Both the position numbers and the translations under genes were made by a program. Below the pieces are notes generated by a model. The model had not been told where the DNA came from, made no database searches, and worked only from the letters and a program-made list of their open reading frames with translations. From an uncultured Prevotella sp. (GTDB lineage Bacteria > Bacteroidota > Bacteroidia > Bacteroidales > Bacteroidaceae), in the NCBI GenBank assembly GCA_946625715.1, contig CAMOTK010000133.1, positions 1-5,556 of the forward strand: a DNA stretch of 5,556 bases, written 5' to 3'. Of the stretch, positions 1 through 5,480 are shown in pieces. Numbering within the stretch: the stretch's first letter is position 1; every line of letters starts with the position of its first letter.

Positions 1-1750
1 GTCCGCCGATGGGCACGCCGTAGGTGGCGCCCCATCCGCCGTTCTCGACGTAGACAGCGACGGCTATCTTCGGGTCGTCCATGGGTGCGAAACCCATGAA
101 CACCGAGTGGTCGTGGCCGCGGTTCTGGGCGGTACCCGTCTTGCCGCAGGCCATGAAGTCGTATTTGGCCAGTGCGTGGCACGTGCCGCCGGTGGCCGAG
201 GCGCGCATGCCTTTCACGACGTAGTCGTAGGACTCTCTGCTGGCCATGGTGTACCGCTTGTGGGTGTACATCGTGTCGAGCGGCTCGCCCTGTATGCGCT
301 TGACAACGTGCGGCGTGATGAACCACCCGCGGTTGGCTATCGTGGCGCCGAGGTTGGCTATCTGCAGCGGCGTGGCGTTCACCTCACCCTGTCCGATGGC
401 TATCGAGATGATGGTCAGTCCGTTCCACGAGCCTTTGTATGCCTTGTCGTAGAAGGCGGCATTGGGTATCAGTCCGCGCTTCTCGCCGGGCAGGTCGATG
501 CCGAGCTTGTAGCCGAAGCCCATGCTGACCATGTAGTCGCGCCACTTGTTCATGGCGTTCTGCACGGAGCCGTACTTCTGTTTAGCACCAATCATGTAGA
601 ACAGGCCCCAGCAGAAGTAGCCGTTGCACGACGTCGACAGGGCGGGCACCAGCGGCAGCGGCGACGCGTGGCCGTGGCAGCCCACGTGCAGTCCCTTGTA
701 GTTGAAGCCGTGGCCGCAGGGGTAGGCCGTCTGTGTGGGGTGTATGATGCCCTCGGTCATGAACGTCAGGCCCTGTGTGGTCTTGAACGTTGAGCCTGGC
801 GGATACTGGCCCATGATGCTACGGTTCAGCAGCGGCTTCCACACGTTCTGGCTTAGCATGCGGTGGCTCTTCGAGCGCTGGCGGCCTATCATCATGCGCG
901 GGTCGTAGCTGGGCGAGCTGACCATGCAGAGCACCTCGCCCGTCTTCGGTTCGATGGCCACGATGGAGCCTATCTTGCCCTCCATGAGGCGTTCGCCGAG
1001 TGCCTGCAGCTTGCTGTCAATGCCCAGCGTGAGGTTCTTGCCGGCTATGGGGCGGCGGTCGAACTTGCCGTTCATGTAGTGGCCCTGCACCCGGCCGTGG
1101 GCGTCGCGCAGCAGTATCTGCATGCCTTTCTCGCCGCGCAGCTGTTTCTCGTAGGAGCGCTCTACGCCCAGCTTGCCGATGTAGTCGCCCGGCTGGTAGT
1201 AGTCGTCCTGCTCGATGTCGGCGGGCGACACTTCGGCCACGTCGCCCAAGACGTGTGCGGCAAAGGGATATTCATACTGGCGGATGGAGCGTCGCTGGAT
1301 GTAGAAGCCAGGAAAGCGGAACATCTTCTCTTGAAACATCGAGAAGTCTTCCTCGGACAGCTGGTTCATAAACACCTGCTGCGTGAAGCGCGAGTAGCCA
1401 GGGTTCTTCGACCGGTCCTGCATGGTGTTCATGCGCCGTTCAAAGTCTTCGCGCGTAATGTTCAGGGCCTGGCACAGCTCCATGGTGTCGATGCGGTTCT
1501 TGGCTTCGTTCATGACCACCATGATGTCGTAGGCCGGCTGGTTGTAGACGAGCAGCTTGCCGTTACGGTCGTAGATGCCGCCGCGTGCGGGATACTCTAT
1601 CTTCTTGAGGAAGGCGTTCGAGTCGGCGCTCTTCTTGTAGTCGTCGCTCGTTATCTGCAGTTGAAACAGGCGTATGATGTAGACGACCACGATCAGCGTA
1701 GCCACTCCTGCTATGACGTATTGACGGTTGCCGAGGTTATAGTCCTTCAT
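1..1750 (-). CDS. mrdA: Penicillin-binding protein 2 (elongasome peptidoglycan DD-transpeptidase), 3' end beyond window
   Basis: Class B PBP that cross-links new lateral-wall peptidoglycan in the periplasm together with RodA and MreBCD. I translated 583 codons without a stop from the ATG at 1748-1750; the C-terminus is cut off by the window edge. A single N-terminal membrane anchor spans about residues 11-27. The dimerization (pedestal) region follows, including the YPARGGIYDRNG motif (53-64). The transpeptidase domain carries all three catalytic motifs: SxxK as S320-TF-K323, SxN as S374-C-N376, and KTG as 537-539. Cys345 and Cys358, with several His residues (347, 355, 359, 361), lie between SxxK and SxN. 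It is the last mre gene seen, 116 bp after mreD, and no promoter-like box was found in that gap. A TTG two codons upstream is a possible alternative start, but the ATG fits the family better. The family is certain; choosing PBP2 over PBP3 rests on the mreBCD context and the motif spacing. Confidence 0.97.
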   Translation of the reverse strand, partial: MKDYNLGNRQYVIAGVATLIVVVYIIRLFQLQITSDDYKKSADSNAFLKKIEYPARGGIYDRNGKLLVYNQPAYDIMVVMNEAKNRIDTMELCQALNITREDFERRMNTMQDRSKNPGYSRFTQQVFMNQLSEEDFSMFQEKMFRFPGFYIQRRSIRQYEYPFAAHVLGDVAEVSPADIEQDDYYQPGDYIGKLGVERSYEKQLRGEKGMQILLRDAHGRVQGHYMNGKFDRRPIAGKNLTLGIDSKLQALGERLMEGKIGSIVAIEPKTGEVLCMVSSPSYDPRMMIGRQRSKSHRMLSQNVWKPLLNRSIMGQYPPGSTFKTTQGLTFMTEGIIHPTQTAYPCGHGFNYKGLHVGCHGHASPLPLVPALSTSCNGYFCWGLFYMIGAKQKYGSVQNAMNKWRDYMVSMGFGYKLGIDLPGEKRGLIPNAAFYDKAYKGSWNGLTIISIAIGQGEVNATPLQIANLGATIANRGWFITPHVVKRIQGEPLDTMYTHKRYTMASRESYDYVVKGMRASATGGTCHALAKYDFMACGKTGTAQNRGHDHSVFMGFAPMDDPKIAVAVYVENGGWGATYGVPIGG

Positions 1751-1753
1751 GAT

Positions 1754-1837
1754 CAATGCTTAATGCATAATGCTTAATGCTTAATTGATAATGCTTAATG
1801 CCTAATGCTTAATTCATAATGCTTAATGCTTAATTGC
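1754..1837. repeat. Array of 12 in-register 7-bp repeats (TAATGCN type)
   Basis: Twelve consecutive heptads with no indel fill most of the mreD-mrdA gap. The first four bases are TAAT in 11 units (CAAT in the first); the last three vary among GCT (7 of 12 units), GCA, GCC, TGA, TCA and TGC. The 22-bp block at 1766-1787 recurs exactly at 1815-1836. On the mrdA transcript strand the unit reads AGCATTA, so TAA, TAG or TGA arises at 9 of the 11 unit junctions and moves through all three frames. No protein-binding family is recognised. The function is unknown. Confidence 0.95.
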
Positions 1838-1841
1838 TGCG

Positions 1842-1876
1842 TCTCCTGTCTCTTATCTCTTATCTCCTATCTCATT
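1842..1876. repeat. Array of 5 in-register 7-bp repeats (TCTCTTA type) overlapping the end of mreD
   Basis: The units are TCTCCTG, TCTCTTA, TCTCTTA, TCTCCTA and TCTCATT, all in register. The last two units form the end of mreD: the stop codon TAG lies at 1867-1869 and the preceding Met-Arg codons are also repeat sequence. On the transcript strand the units read AATGAGA, TAGGAGA, TAAGAGA, TAAGAGA and CAGGAGA. The stretch 1849-1865 is an exact reverse complement of 4542-4558 upstream of mreB. Confidence 0.9.
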
Positions 1877-2367
1877 CTTGCCACCTCGAAGGTATAGATG
1901 AGCGCCAGCGTAACGACGGTGCTGCCGCCGACGCAGAGTGCCCAGTGCATGAGGTTGAAGAAGCTGAACATTTCGAGCGAGTAGAACACCAGACAGTAGA
2001 GCAGCACCAGCACGACGATGTAGTAGCTGTACTTCAGCGGCCCGAGCGTGGCCAGCGAAGGCTCCAGGTTGTCTACCGAGTCGCGTGGCACGAAGAGCTC
2101 GAAGTAGTAGGGCTGTACGACGGCTATCAGCGTGAGCGTCGCCGTGGCCAGTCCCGGCGTGTTGGTCGCCGTGTCGATGAGCAGTCCCATCAGAAAGCTC
2201 CACAGCAGCATGGCCCACTTGGGGTAGTTGCGCGGAAACATCGTGACGAAGTAGACATACAGCAACGGCGTGGCCACCCCGAAGAGGTGGATGCGCCCCA
2301 GCACCATCGCCTGTGCCAGCACGAAGACGATGAAGAGGATGGTTCGTTTTACTAAGTCTGTTGGCAC
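1867..2367 (-). CDS. mreD: Rod shape-determining protein MreD
   Basis: A 166-residue inner-membrane protein of the elongasome that works with MreC and supports PBP2/RodA activity. The sequence is strongly hydrophobic, with about six predicted membrane segments near residues 8-24, 29-44, 50-68, 73-90, 113-131 and 137-160. The stretch HLFGVATPLLYVYF (27-40), the LLIDTATNTPG segment (62-72) and the LFVPRD motif (91-96) match what I know of Bacteroidetes MreD. The start is GTG (2365-2367): the frame closes with TAA six codons upstream, no ATG lies between, and the next internal ATG (Met21) would remove the first membrane segment. The stop codon lies inside a 7-bp repeat array. The length is normal for the family. 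The gaps are 93 bp to mreC and 116 bp to mrdA. Confidence 0.93.
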   Translation of the reverse strand: MPTDLVKRTILFIVFVLAQAMVLGRIHLFGVATPLLYVYFVTMFPRNYPKWAMLLWSFLMGLLIDTATNTPGLATATLTLIAVVQPYYFELFVPRDSVDNLEPSLATLGPLKYSYYIVVLVLLYCLVFYSLEMFSFFNLMHWALCVGGSTVVTLALIYTFEVARMR

Positions 2368-2372
2368 CTTGT

Positions 2373-2457
2373 TTATTACGATTTACGTTATTGCGTTATA
2401 TCGTTATTGCGTTATGACGGTTCCGTTATTCCGTTATCTCGTTATACCGTTATTGCG
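2373..2457. repeat. 8-bp tandem array TTATNNCG in the mreC-mreD gap
   Basis: Nine units match TTATNNCG exactly (first at 2373, last at 2450), with two shortened units, ATTTACG at 2381-2387 and GTTCCG at 2420-2425. The six outer bases are constant in the nine full units while the two inner bases differ: TA, TG, AT, TG, GA, TC, CT, AC, TG. The array fills 85 of the 93 bp between mreC and mreD. On the transcript strand each full unit reads CGNNATAA and supplies a TAA stop. Because the period is 8, the stops cycle through all frames. The role is unknown. Confidence 0.95.
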
Positions 2458-2460
2458 AAC

Positions 2461-3330
2461 TTATTCCCTGACGTTCAGCTTCAGCGAGTCGCGTGCGGCC
2501 TGCATCAGCCTGACGCGCTCGGCTATCGACTTGTCGGTGATGACGACGACGTCGCGCAGGTTGCCGAAGTCGGTAGACAGCTTGACTTTCAGCTTATACG
2601 ACAGGCCGTCGCGCGAATTGTACACCTCGACTATCTGGCCTACCAGCACGCCCTCGGGGAAGATGCTTGAGTAGCCGTTGGTCTCGACCCAGTCGCCGCG
2701 CTTGAATCGGGCGTGACGCGGTATGTCCTCGACGAAGGCGTGGCCGGCGTCGCCACCATACCAGCGCAGCACGCCGAAGTACTGGTGTCCGCGAATGGCA
2801 CAGCTGATGCGCGACGAGGTGCGGTTCAGCACGGGTATGACCACCGTGTAGTGGCTGCCCGTGAGGTAGGTGACGCCTACGATGCCCTGTCCGCAGGCCA
2901 CGCCCATGCCCGGCTCTATGCCGTCGGCGCTTCCCCGGTTGATGGTCATCAGGTTGTCGGCGTGGTGCAGTTCACTGCTCACCACCTTTGCGGGCACCAG
3001 CTTGTACTGTCCAAGATAGTCCAGCTCGCGTTGCTCTTTGGGGTCGGTGTGTCGTGTGGCGTCGCCGTAGAGTCGGCGCAGCTGCGTCACCTGTCGTTCC
3101 AGGTAGTAGTTGCGCAGCATGAGTTCCTCGTTGGCCTTGCCCAGTTTGAAGAACGACTCGACGCCCGACGTCCACTCGTAGACGTGGCCCATGACGGCGT
3201 TGGCCGACGAGAACCACACGCTGCCCTGGTAGCTGTTGTATTTGAACAGCAGCACCATGCTTAGCGCTTCGAGCAGTACAAAGAGGAACCAGTGGTGGTA
3301 CCTGCGCAGGAACTCGAGGAGATTCTTCAT
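2461..3330 (-). CDS. mreC: Rod shape-determining protein MreC
   Basis: A 289-residue bitopic scaffold protein that connects the MreB/MreD side of the elongasome to PBP2 in the periplasm. There is a short basic cytoplasmic N-terminus, one membrane segment at about residues 14-30, then a helical coiled-coil-like stretch (about 62-90, with ERQVTQLRRL at 78-87). The two-lobed beta domain follows (about 110-265), including NRGSADGIEPGMGV (131-144) and the GDWVETNGYSSIFPEG segment (212-227), which is the conserved GD-V-T-G-FP-G motif of the family. The ATG at 3328-3330 gives the expected N-terminus. It sits 158 bp after mreB, with a long inverted-repeat array in between, and 93 bp before mreD. Identification is firm from motifs and position. 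Confidence 0.95.
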   Translation of the reverse strand: MKNLLEFLRRYHHWFLFVLLEALSMVLLFKYNSYQGSVWFSSANAVMGHVYEWTSGVESFFKLGKANEELMLRNYYLERQVTQLRRLYGDATRHTDPKEQRELDYLGQYKLVPAKVVSSELHHADNLMTINRGSADGIEPGMGVACGQGIVGVTYLTGSHYTVVIPVLNRTSSRISCAIRGHQYFGVLRWYGGDAGHAFVEDIPRHARFKRGDWVETNGYSSIFPEGVLVGQIVEVYNSRDGLSYKLKVKLSTDFGNLRDVVVITDKSIAERVRLMQAARDSLKLNVRE

Positions 3331-3338
3331 ACTCTGTC

Positions 3339-3394
3339 AAATGAGAAATGAGAAATGAGGAATGAGAAATGGTCAATGAATAATGAGAAATGAC
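3339..3394. repeat. Array of 8 in-register AATG-core 7-bp repeats, just 5' of mreC
   Basis: Eight heptads without indel, each with AATG at its second to fifth base (3340, 3347, 3354, 3361, 3368, 3375, 3382, 3389). The consensus is AAATGAG, with single-unit deviations such as GAATGAG, AAATGGT and CAATGAA. On the mreC transcript strand this reads CTCATTT repeats, pyrimidine-rich with only one stop codon, and ends 8 bp before the mreC start. It is the inverted partner of the array at 3421-3483. Confidence 0.95.
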
Positions 3395-3420
3395 AGGCCA
3401 GCACCGTCACTTTTCACAAT

Positions 3421-3483
3421 CATTTTTCGTTTAGCATTTTTCATTTCTCATTACTCATTTCTCATTACTCATTTCTCATTTAT
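3421..3483. repeat. Array of about 9 in-register CATT-core 7-bp repeats, just 3' of mreB
   Basis: CATT occurs every 7 bp at 3421, then 3435, 3442, 3449, 3456, 3463, 3470 and 3477, with CGTT at 3428. The right part alternates TTTCTCA and TTACTCA, giving a 14-bp higher-order period. On the transcript strand it reads AATGAGA/AATGAGT, with TGA in each regular unit. It is complementary to the array at 3339-3394, with a 26-bp gap (3395-3420), so the two can fold into one long imperfect hairpin between mreB and mreC. Confidence 0.93.
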
Positions 3484-3488
3484 ACTGT

Positions 3489-4511
3489 TTATCGCATCAG
3501 GAACGAGAAGCGGTCAACATTCTTCAGGGCGATGCCTGCACCGCGAGCCACGCTGTGGAGCGGGTCCTCGGCAATGTGGAACGGAATGTTGATCTTAGCC
3601 TCCAGACGGCGGTCCAGTCCGCGCAGCAGTGCGCCGCCACCGCTAAGCCAGATGCCGTTCTTCACGATGTCGGCATACAACTCCGGGGGTGTGTTCTCCA
3701 GAGCCGACAGCACGGCGTTCTCGATCTTGGCCACTGTCTTGTCGATGCAGTGGGCTATCTCCTGATAGCACACGGGCACCTCCATAGGCAGTGCGGTGAT
3801 GCGGTTCGGTCCGTGTACGATGTAGTCCTCGGGTGCCTCGTCGCCCAGGTCGGTGAGTGCTGAGCCGACAGCTATCTTGATGCGCTCGGCCATGCGCTCC
3901 GACACCTTCACGTTGTGCTGGCGGGCCATGTACTCCTGTATGTCTGCCGTCAGGTCGTCGCCGGCGGTGCGGATGGAGTTGTTCGACACGATGCCGCCCA
4001 GCGATATGACGGCAATCTCTGTCGATCCGCCGCCGATGTCGACAATCATGTTGCCCTCGGGAGCCTCTACGTCGATGCCGATACCAATGGCAGCGGCCAT
4101 GGGTTCGAAGATGAGGTAGACGTCGCGGCCGTCGGCGTGCTCGGCAGAGTCACGCACGGCGCGCAGCTCTACTTCCGTTGAGCCAGACGGTACGCCGATG
4201 ACCATGCGCAGCGATGGCGAGAAGAACCGTGTACCGGTGTGTACCATCTTGATGAGTCCTCTCATCATCTGTTCGCAGGCCGAGAAGTCGGCTATCACAC
4301 CGTCCCTCAGGGGGCGTACGGTGCGGATGTTGTCGTGAGTTTTCTCGTACATCAATTTAGCTTTCTCGCCCACGGCTATCATCTTGTCCGTGTGGCGGTC
4401 CAGTGCTACTACTGAGGGTTCGTCGACCACGATCTTGTCATCACTGATAATGATGGTGTTGGCCGTCCCCAGGTCCATTGCAATCTCTTGCACAAAACTA
4501 AAGAATCCCAT
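3489..4511 (-). CDS. mreB: Rod shape-determining protein MreB (bacterial actin)
   Basis: A 340-residue actin-like ATPase that forms membrane-bound filaments and positions the elongasome. The actin-fold motifs appear in order: phosphate-1 MDLGTANT (12-19), the GVPSGSTEVELRAVRDSAE segment (106-124), connect-1 EPMAAAIG (136-143), phosphate-2 VDIGGGSTE (157-165), and the adenosine motif LSGGGALLRGLD (289-300). The hydrophobic N-terminus MGFFSF and the RFF loop (95-97) probably contact the membrane. Two details differ from the proteobacterial form: Phe135 where LIEEP is usual, and Ser163 where a Thr (T167 of Caulobacter MreB by my hand alignment) is usual. The putative catalytic Glu136 is kept. 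The length is standard. The start ATG lies 153 bp after the purH stop, and no clear promoter was found in that gap. Confidence 0.98.
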   Translation of the reverse strand: MGFFSFVQEIAMDLGTANTIIISDDKIVVDEPSVVALDRHTDKMIAVGEKAKLMYEKTHDNIRTVRPLRDGVIADFSACEQMMRGLIKMVHTGTRFFSPSLRMVIGVPSGSTEVELRAVRDSAEHADGRDVYLIFEPMAAAIGIGIDVEAPEGNMIVDIGGGSTEIAVISLGGIVSNNSIRTAGDDLTADIQEYMARQHNVKVSERMAERIKIAVGSALTDLGDEAPEDYIVHGPNRITALPMEVPVCYQEIAHCIDKTVAKIENAVLSALENTPPELYADIVKNGIWLSGGGALLRGLDRRLEAKINIPFHIAEDPLHSVARGAGIALKNVDRFSFLMR

Positions 4512-4541
4512 TCCTTGAATTTTTTATATAATTAAAAAATT

Positions 4542-4569
4542 AGATAAGAGATAAGAGATAATAGATAAG
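4542..4569. repeat. Array of 4 in-register 7-bp repeats (AGATAAG type) 5' of mreB
   Basis: The units are AGATAAG, AGATAAG, AGATAAT and AGATAAG, all in register, ending about 30 bp before the mreB start codon. On the transcript strand this reads CTTATCT repeats, pyrimidine-rich and without stops. The 17-bp stretch 4542-4558 (AGATAAGAGATAAGAGA) is the exact reverse complement of 1849-1865 at the end of mreD. The rest of the 153-bp purH-mreB gap is AT-rich, with no promoter or hairpin I could recognise. Confidence 0.85.
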
Positions 4570-4664
4570 TTATTCGCTCCCTTTCGTAGTTTTTATTGTG
4601 GCGACAAGCAACTTGATTATTTCTTCATTATCTTTATTAATAGACTCAAATGGATGATTATCTA

Positions 4665-5267
4665 TTACTTCTTATCTGTCGAAAACCATTCATGTATGGC
4701 TGTGTCGTAGTGTGAGCTGACGCCGAAGGCGCGTGTGGCCAGCATGCGGCGCTGTTCGCGGGTTGTCTCGGCGCCCTGACGGTTCAGTATGTCAAGCAGC
4801 ACGGCGTACTCGGCCTTCGAGGGCACGATGACCACGTCGTTGAAGTTCTTGGCCGCAGCACGTATCAGCGAGATGCCGCCGATGTCGATTTTCTCGATGA
4901 TGTCCTGCTCGGAGGCACCGCTTGCCACGGTCTGCTCGAAGGGATAGAGGTCGACGACGACGAGGTCAATCTCGGGAATGTCGTATTGTGCCATCTGCTC
5001 GCGGTCGCCTTCATTGTCGCGACGTCCCAGTATGCCTCCGAACACCTTCGGGTGCAGCGTCTTGACGCGGCCGCCAAGTATCGAGGGGTAGGTCGTCACC
5101 TGCTCCACCTTTTGGCAATTGTAGCCGAGCGACTCGATAAACGTTTGCGTACCACCGGTCGAGAGGAACTTCACGCCCTCATCGTTCAGCTTTTTCAGCA
5201 GCTCTTCCAGTCCGTCTTTGTGGAATACGGAGATGAGTGCTGTCTTAATCTTCTTGTTTTCTGCCAT
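4665..5267 (-). CDS. purH: IMP cyclohydrolase (PurH N-terminal domain only; no AICAR transformylase domain)
   Basis: IMP cyclohydrolase closes the purine ring in the last step of de novo IMP synthesis, from FAICAR to IMP. The 200 residues cover the whole MGS-like cyclohydrolase domain: STGGT (36-40), YPSILGGRVKTLHPKVFGG (60-78, with Lys69), DLYPF (106-110) and EKIDIGGISLIRAAAKN (125-141, with Lys140). Lys69 and Lys140 match the two active-site lysines known in the family. The protein then ends in a normal TAA shortly after SSHYDTAIHEWF, the domain border. Typical bacterial PurH, including that of Bacteroides, is a fusion of about 510 residues whose C-terminal two-thirds is AICAR transformylase. 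That part is not in the 153 bp before mreB nor upstream in the window. The start ATG lies about 30 bp below a promoter-like box. The cyclohydrolase call is firm; whether this is a natural split or a truncation cannot be told here. Confidence 0.93.
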   Translation of the reverse strand: MAENKKIKTALISVFHKDGLEELLKKLNDEGVKFLSTGGTQTFIESLGYNCQKVEQVTTYPSILGGRVKTLHPKVFGGILGRRDNEGDREQMAQYDIPEIDLVVVDLYPFEQTVASGASEQDIIEKIDIGGISLIRAAAKNFNDVVIVPSKAEYAVLLDILNRQGAETTREQRRMLATRAFGVSSHYDTAIHEWFSTDKK

Positions 5268-5275
5268 AATCTTTG

Positions 5276-5287
5276 TATAACGTTATA
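5276..5287. promoter_or_regulatory. 12-bp perfect palindrome in the purH leader, possible operator
   Basis: TATAACGTTATA is a perfect palindrome lying between the putative -7 box and the purH start codon, close to the expected transcription start. It could bind a dimeric regulator. It also contains CGTTAT, a hexamer that recurs in the mreC-mreD array. Only its symmetry and position support a regulatory role. Confidence 0.3.
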
Positions 5288-5298
5288 TCAATAGGCTG

Positions 5299-5306
5299 CA
5301 AAATTA
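5299..5306 (-). promoter_or_regulatory. Putative Bacteroidetes-type -7 box for purH
   Basis: The minus strand reads TAATTTTG, a full match to the Bacteroidetes -7 consensus TAnnTTTG, 31 bp before the purH ATG. That would place the start of transcription near 5292 and leave a leader of about 25 nt. No convincing TTTG-like -33 element lies 19-21 bp further upstream; the nearest is a weak TGTG. It may drive purH and the mre genes together, since no other such box was seen in the gaps. Confidence 0.55.
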
Positions 5307-5422
5307 CAAAAAACTCTGCATACTACAGCACATTAGCACCAGTTTTTTTTCCATTCTCGCTTTTTTAATAATGTAGGTCAAGTCTGGCGCTCATGGGAAC
5401 AGGGGGTACGGGGTGGCAACGA

Positions 5423-5455
5423 AACGGCGGCTCGTCAGTGCTGACGGCCGCCGTT
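5423..5455 (-). terminator. Strong GC-rich hairpin, probable terminator of the upstream gene
   Basis: A 14-bp stem pairs 5423-5437 with 5442-5455, with one bulged base (5432) and a GTGC loop. All other positions pair, including the eight-base run CGGCGGC/GCCGCCG near the base. On the minus strand the hairpin is followed by the modest T-rich TTTCGTT; on the plus strand no T run follows. That and its place about 50 bp after the stop at 5505 favour termination of the minus-strand gene to the right. The weak T tract leaves room for another role. Confidence 0.5.
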
Positions 5456-5480
5456 CAATAATAATGGACTTAGTCAGTGA

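Noticed and set aside
107..793. Long plus-strand open frame of 228 codons
   Set aside because: It is the antisense shadow of mrdA. The minus strand here encodes PBP2 with its SxN and KTG motifs, and the plus translation resembles no protein family.
863..1777. Plus-strand open frame of 304 codons
   Set aside because: Shadow of the GC-rich mrdA codons; it ends in the repeat array and has no recognisable domain.
1834..2355. Plus-strand open frame opposite mreD
   Set aside because: It begins inside the repeats and is low-complexity His/Gln/Arg/Glu-rich, as expected from antisense of a membrane protein gene.
1754..2457. Possible CRISPR arrays
   Set aside because: Units are 7-8 bp and directly adjacent; there are no 25-45 bp repeats or unique spacers.
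2713..3264. Plus-strand open frame opposite mreC
   Set aside because: Antisense shadow of mreC with no family resemblance.
2972..3376. Minus-strand open frame overlapping mreC in another frame
   Set aside because: It starts in the heptad array and runs out of frame through mreC; Arg/Thr/Gln-rich with no domain.
4493..4500. TAnnTTTG match on the minus strand at the mreB start
   Set aside because: It lies inside the first mreB codons, so it cannot drive mreB; likely a chance match.
4512..4664. Frameshifted AICAR transformylase remnant after purH
   Set aside because: None of the transcript-strand frames in this 153 bp shows transformylase sequence, and the space is far too short for about 300 residues.
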